Positions 52,183 to 56,162 of a stretch of DNA of 56,162 nt are shown here, piece after piece. The stretch spans positions 1-56,162 of the forward strand of contig JAQUYE010000008.1 in NCBI GenBank assembly GCA_028691965.1. The letters are read 5' to 3'. The notes below the pieces were generated by a model. It had not been told where the DNA came from and did not search any database. It saw nothing but the letters and a program-made list of their open reading frames with translations. Origin of the DNA: Paludibacter sp. Lineage in GTDB: Bacteria; Bacteroidota; Bacteroidia; Bacteroidales; Paludibacteraceae. A program made the translations under genes and the position numbers. The first letter of the stretch is position 1; each line of letters begins with the position of its first letter.

Positions 52183-52198
52183 TTAATAGACCTATTAA
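52183..52198. promoter_or_regulatory. TetR operator upstream of tolC
   Basis: TTAATAG-AC-CTATTAA, a perfect palindrome with 7-bp arms and a 2-bp spacer, lies 39 bp before the tolC start. Its half-site is the same as in the operator upstream of tetR (52851-52868). Confidence 0.65.
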
Positions 52199-52215
52199 TA
52201 GAGTGATAAAAAAAT

Positions 52216-52836
52216 TCAGGGTTTCAGGGCTCTTAAAATGATGATTACATTTTCACGCTTCCTGTTTTCGATCAGCGTAGTTAGTTCTTCCTCCGAAAAA
52301 TCAACAGCATTTTTCAAAATAGGGAGTCCTAAGAATAACGTTACATTCAGCGAAAAAATTGTAAGGAGTAAATCGATAGTTCTCATTGGCCGGATAGTTC
52401 CTTTCTGAATCTCCAGGTTTAGGTCGGTATCAATCTTAGCGAGTGCCATCCGGTAAATTCCCGTAGCCTGTTCTTTTAAAGAGTTTACCCTCGAAGGATT
52501 GGTTAGCAGCTCATTAAAGAAAAGAAAGGGGACGTTCGGGTTGGCTCTTATCAAGTCGAAATGAGCTTCAATCAACTTTTTCAGGCGCTCTTCAAACGAC
52601 ACAGAAAGGTCGTATGATTGTAACAGCGGGCTAACAAACATCGTTGTTTTTTTAATAAAGATCGCTTCAAAAAGTTTCTCCTTGGTGCGAAAATAATAAT
52701 GTACCAAAGCCTGATTACAGCCCACCTGTTTAGCAATCTCGGTAGTTGAGGTCATCGAAAATCCCTTTTCAAGAAACAAACGTTCGGCTGTTTCAAGGAT
52801 CATCTGCTCAGTATCGGTATTTCGTTCAATCTTCAT
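52216..52836 (-). CDS. TetR-family transcriptional repressor of the efflux operon
   Basis: This 206-aa protein has an N-terminal helix-turn-helix of about 50 residues (EQMILETAERLFLEKGF, STTEIAKQVGCNQALVHYYF) and a helical ligand-binding domain (about 65-206). It is encoded upstream of the TolC operon on the same strand, 71 bp from the tolC start, and two identical palindromes lie on either side of the gene (52183-52198 and 52851-52868). This suggests that it represses itself and the efflux operon, and is released by an efflux substrate (inference). Confidence 0.9.
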   Translation of the reverse strand: MKIERNTDTEQMILETAERLFLEKGFSMTSTTEIAKQVGCNQALVHYYFRTKEKLFEAIFIKKTTMFVSPLLQSYDLSVSFEERLKKLIEAHFDLIRANPNVPFLFFNELLTNPSRVNSLKEQATGIYRMALAKIDTDLNLEIQKGTIRPMRTIDLLLTIFSLNVTLFLGLPILKNAVDFSEEELTTLIENRKRENVIIILRALKP

Positions 52837-52850
52837 ATTTAACAGTTTTA

Positions 52851-52868
52851 ATTAATAGCTCTATTAAT
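52851..52868. promoter_or_regulatory. TetR operator upstream of tetR
   Basis: ATTAATAG-CT-CTATTAAT is a perfect palindrome with 8-bp arms, 15 bp before the tetR start and just downstream of its -7 box, so that a bound dimer would cover the transcription start. Confidence 0.65.
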
Positions 52869-52875
52869 TTTGCGT

Positions 52876-52905
52876 GAAAGTACGGGAAGTTTTTGGAATA
52901 TGCAA
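52876..52905 (-). promoter_or_regulatory. probable tetR promoter
   Basis: On the minus strand TTG (52905-52903) is followed after 20 bases by TACTTTC (52882-52876), one base off the TAnnTTTG consensus. The operator lies immediately downstream. Confidence 0.5.
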
Positions 52906-52949
52906 ATTCTAGTAAGGCTTAATGCCGCAATGATTAATGATTCGACTTG

Positions 52950-52979
52950 TTGTGATTTGCTTTCAAACTTGTATCTTTG
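52950..52979 (+). promoter_or_regulatory. promoter of the hybrid sensor kinase
   Basis: TTG at 52950-52952, exactly 19 bases, TATCTTTG at 52972-52979: a perfect Bacteroidota promoter. Transcription should begin near 52985, leaving about 35 bases before ATG 53021. Confidence 0.75.
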
Positions 52980-53020
52980 ACATCACAAACAGCTTTCATC
53001 GTAGAATAAACTCGTAAGCA

Positions 53021-56000
53021 ATGTCCCGAAATATTCAACATATACTTGTCTTACTGGTATTTGTATTTAGCCCGATTGGGTATGCTGCTGCATTGCCAAT
53101 AACCGATGTGAGGTATTTGACTCATACCGATGGGTTGAGTAATCACAGAGTATTTACTATTATTGAAGATCAGTACGGTGCTATATGGATAAGCACTAAA
53201 GCCGGCGTTGATCGTTACAATGGCCATACAATAAAGAATTATACACTTACCGGAGATTTCTATTTCGGAGATATGGCCGGAAGAACAATCCGTTTGTTTC
53301 AGGACAAGCACGGAGGTATTTGGGCCTATGACAATATCGGACGAATTTATAAATATTCGCCTGTATATGACCGCTTTGATCAGGAACTGAAGCTTGGAGA
53401 CTTCATTCACGAGAGCATAATGCTCAACAAATATGTCAGAAGCAGCGATGGAAAAGAGCTATTCGGCCTTACAAAGGGATTGTATATTAAAGATAAGTCC
53501 GGAAGTGTAAAACCGGCTATGACAGGTATTGGGGTGAATGATATTACTGAAGTGGGCAATACATGGTTTATAGGTACAAGCTCAGGACTTGGGGTGTTGA
53601 AAAATGGGCGGAAGATATCTATGCACCCCTCATTTAAGAACACGAATATTCAGACTTTATTCTACGACAAGGAAACGGAAAAATTGCTGATCGGGACATT
53701 CAATGAAGGGCTGCGTCTAATGGATATGTCCACGCAAAAGGTATCACACATCCATTCCGGGATTGATATTTTTACGAATCCGATACGGTCGATATTAAAA
53801 CTAAATGCCAATATGATGGCAATAGGTATAGATGGTAGTGGTATTTACACGTTAGATCTTCGTAACAATAAAGTAGAACTGCTTATTAACTCCGAAGACA
53901 ATAATAGCTATAGTCTCCATGGCAACGGAATATACGCTCTGCTAAAAGACAGGCAAGGCAACCTGTGGGCGGGCAGCTACACAGGTGGAGTTTCGCTCAT
54001 TGCACTTACTGATTCCCCCTTGCAGCTCATCACCCATGAGAGAGGCAACACTAATTCATTGGCGAATGATAATGTTAACGCCATAGCCGAAAACGTAAAT
54101 GGCGACATTTGGTATGCTACCGATCGGGGTGTAAGCATATTCCGGAATTCGGGACGATGGATTCATACCCTGAATAAGTATGTGGGCGTAACCTTGTGTC
54201 CTTCCGAAAACGGTACTATGTTGCTGGGTACTTATGGCGAGGGTATTTTTATGCTGGACAAAAACGGGAAAGTGCTGAAACTGCTGAACAAACAGTCGGG
54301 CAACCTGACGTCCAATTATATCTTTTCCATAAAAAAAGATCACTCCGGCGATTATTGGGTGGGAGCATTGGACGGGGAATTAATGAATCTTGATGGAAAT
54401 GGAAAACTGAAGCAGCGATATCCCGTCAATCAGGTGCTTTCAATTACTGTAATTGACGACCACCGGATTGCGGCGGCTACGGTGGATGGGTTTTACATCA
54501 TTGACAAGAACAAACACACAACAGAGCGGTATGCCTCTTCGCAGGAACAGATACACAATAATATAAGCGCCTACATTATACCAATGCTATTTAACACCAA
54601 CGGGACTGTATGGCTAGGCACTGAAGGAGGTGGATTGAATCTCTATGACCTCAAAACACGCAAGATAGTGCGCAGCTACAAATCGTCCGACGGATTGCCT
54701 TCGAATGACATATACGGCATCCGGTCCGATTCACAGGGACGCTTGTGGGTAAGCACCGGCAAAGGGGTTGCTGTTATCAATGATTCGGTTGTGTTATCAC
54801 TAAACTATCTCAAAGGCGTAGAAAAAGAGTATAACAAGTCAGCAGCCATCCGGTTGAATTGCGGCGATTTTATATTCGGTGGCATCTCGGGCGCTGTACG
54901 ATTTTCACCCTCCGAAATTAATTCGATAGATTACCCTGCCCCTTTACGGATTACCGGATTTGCTATCGACGGAATTAGTGAATCGAAAAAAGATAAATTA
55001 ACGCTTTCTATTCACCAGGGATTGGAAGATGGGCATATTAAGCTGGCCTATAAGCAAAATACTTTTACTGTTAACTTTGAATCCATTAACCTGCGTTATC
55101 AGGAAGATATAGCTTACCGTTACATATTGGAAGGCTATGACTATGGATGGAGCGAAATATCAGTAACCGGCACTGCAACCTATAAAAATGTAACTCCGGG
55201 CAACTACCTGCTACGAATATGCAGCGTACGCAAATGCGACGGCAAAATAATCAGCGAGAAGAAAGTGGAAATAATCGTTTCACAACCCTGGTGGAGTTCA
55301 TGGTGGGCATGGATAGTCTATGCATTACTTATCGGTATGACAGGGTACTTTATTTTTCGCTATAAATGGTATCAGCTCCAGAAACAACACAACGAGGACA
55401 AAATTCGATTCTTTGTCAATACAGCCCATGACATTCGTACCCCTGTCACACTGGTAATGGCACCTCTTGATGATATCCGCAAAGAAGAAAAGCTTTCTTC
55501 AAATGCTTTATATCTGCTCGATGTGGCCCGACAAAACATCCGCAAACTGAATAGCATAACTACACGGCTGCTGGAATTTGAAAAAATCGAATCCGGTAAC
55601 CATCTCCTGAAACTCAATACGATTGATCTGAGGGATATACTACGGGAAGAAATCGGCTGCTTTCAAAATGTGTGCGACAAAAAAAACATACACTTATCCC
55701 TGACCTTGCCTGACTTTCCGGCATGTATTTCCGGTGACAATCATCTGCTTGAGATGATATTTGATAATCTGATATCAAACGCATGTAAGTACACCAATGC
55801 GGGTGGATACATCAGTGTAGTGCTTACTGCAACTAAAAACAAGGTCACGGCAGAAATAATTGACAGCGGTATAGGGATTCCTCAGAGTGACCATAAGCAT
55901 ACTTTTTCTAAAGTGTTCAGGGCCCAAAACGCACTGGAAACACAAGAAACAGGTACCGGATTTGGGTTGATACAAGTAAAGCGTATTGTAAAAATGCTTA

Positions 56001-56162
56001 ATGGCAGCATAGAATTCAAGTCGGTAGAAGGAGAAGGTACTACTTTTACAGTCAGCTTCCGACGGGTTTACGACCAAGCAATAAACTCGTCAAGACAAAC
56101 TCCTGTCAACAGTTTATCGGATGATAATCATTACTCATTATCAGGTAAAGACAACGAGCCGG
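53021..56162 (+). CDS. hybrid two-component system sensor (HTCS), partial
   Basis: An open frame of 1,047 codons runs off the right edge. It has a signal peptide (MSRNIQHILVLLVFVFSPIGYA) and then two beta-propellers of repeated Reg_prop units (DGLSNHRVFTIIEDQYGAIW, DGLPSNDIYGIRSDSQGRLW). A Y_Y_Y module (about 640-750) precedes the transmembrane helix WWAWIVYALLIGMTGYFIF. The histidine kinase has the H-box NTAHDIRTPVTLVMAPLDDI and the ATP-binding region (GTGFGLIQVKRIVKMLNGSI). The receiver and AraC domains expected in the family would lie beyond the window. Such proteins sense glycan fragments in the periplasm; no PUL genes are visible on this side. Confidence 0.92.
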   Translation, partial: MSRNIQHILVLLVFVFSPIGYAAALPITDVRYLTHTDGLSNHRVFTIIEDQYGAIWISTKAGVDRYNGHTIKNYTLTGDFYFGDMAGRTIRLFQDKHGGIWAYDNIGRIYKYSPVYDRFDQELKLGDFIHESIMLNKYVRSSDGKELFGLTKGLYIKDKSGSVKPAMTGIGVNDITEVGNTWFIGTSSGLGVLKNGRKISMHPSFKNTNIQTLFYDKETEKLLIGTFNEGLRLMDMSTQKVSHIHSGIDIFTNPIRSILKLNANMMAIGIDGSGIYTLDLRNNKVELLINSEDNNSYSLHGNGIYALLKDRQGNLWAGSYTGGVSLIALTDSPLQLITHERGNTNSLANDNVNAIAENVNGDIWYATDRGVSIFRNSGRWIHTLNKYVGVTLCPSENGTMLLGTYGEGIFMLDKNGKVLKLLNKQSGNLTSNYIFSIKKDHSGDYWVGALDGELMNLDGNGKLKQRYPVNQVLSITVIDDHRIAAATVDGFYIIDKNKHTTERYASSQEQIHNNISAYIIPMLFNTNGTVWLGTEGGGLNLYDLKTRKIVRSYKSSDGLPSNDIYGIRSDSQGRLWVSTGKGVAVINDSVVLSLNYLKGVEKEYNKSAAIRLNCGDFIFGGISGAVRFSPSEINSIDYPAPLRITGFAIDGISESKKDKLTLSIHQGLEDGHIKLAYKQNTFTVNFESINLRYQEDIAYRYILEGYDYGWSEISVTGTATYKNVTPGNYLLRICSVRKCDGKIISEKKVEIIVSQPWWSSWWAWIVYALLIGMTGYFIFRYKWYQLQKQHNEDKIRFFVNTAHDIRTPVTLVMAPLDDIRKEEKLSSNALYLLDVARQNIRKLNSITTRLLEFEKIESGNHLLKLNTIDLRDILREEIGCFQNVCDKKNIHLSLTLPDFPACISGDNHLLEMIFDNLISNACKYTNAGGYISVVLTATKNKVTAEIIDSGIGIPQSDHKHTFSKVFRAQNALETQETGTGFGLIQVKRIVKMLNGSIEFKSVEGEGTTFTVSFRRVYDQAINSSRQTPVNSLSDDNHYSLSGKDNEP

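Noticed and set aside
1-56162. CRISPR array, tRNA, rRNA or insertion sequence
   Set aside because: No regularly spaced repeats, tRNA cloverleaf, rRNA sequence or transposase gene was recognised by eye.

Overview
The window looks like a chromosomal segment from a member of the Bacteroidota, most likely order Bacteroidales. Three things point there. The promoters carry the Bacteroidota signature of a TTG about 19-20 bases upstream of TAnnTTTG, for example before pckA, before the hybrid sensor kinase and before the large helicase. The families include DUF4292, DUF3078, the radical-SAM/lipoprotein pair and a hybrid two-component sensor. There are also many short lipoprotein signal peptides. No tRNA, rRNA, CRISPR array or intact insertion sequence was recognised.

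The first half (1-26.5 kb) is mostly housekeeping. It holds an envelope/nucleotide cluster on the minus strand (DUF4292 lipoprotein, TPR lipoprotein, dut), then pckA and an esterase converging on a bidirectional terminator. Next come a ruvB-cysS-rbfA-FtsX permease-lipoprotein operon and, facing it, a DUF6249/ECF sigma/membrane protein operon. A pyrE-SRPBCC-argH operon, YraN, a DUF3078 outer membrane protein, an HD hydrolase, priA, a biotin ligase and a two-domain GH43/esterase follow. The block ends with an NfeD-stomatin pair that runs into a radical-SAM/lipoprotein pair.

From about 26.5 to 29 kb the DNA is a gene graveyard: a gene remnant with three in-frame stops, strong hairpins, an isochorismatase-like gene with one nonsense codon, and a 230-bp piece of a serine hydrolase gene. 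The same piece sits at 95% identity inside an intact serine hydrolase gene 17 kb away (45.6 kb). Between the copies lies the likely accessory island (29.0-43.9 kb). It contains a 1,721-aa DEAD-box helicase with a DUF1998-like region and a nuclease-like C-terminus, an SNF2 helicase, a KilA-N protein, a 1,374-aa adenine-N6 DNA methylase, a PLD-fold-like protein without the HKD motif, and a 137-aa orphan. This resembles the DISARM defence systems (DrmA/B, DrmD, DrmMI, DrmC) with a non-standard composition. A possible structured RNA lies on the minus strand between the methylase and the PLD-like gene, with its own -7 box and a hairpin plus T-run.

The right end (43.9-56.2 kb) holds a DsbA-family protein, the serine hydrolase, and a six-gene efflux operon (TetR, TolC, membrane fusion lipoprotein, two ABC ATPases, two ABC-2 permeases, in a TetR-first order). 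Two near-identical TetR palindromes flank the regulator. A hybrid two-component sensor kinase with a textbook promoter runs off the end. All assignments come from reading motifs and context; no database search was run.
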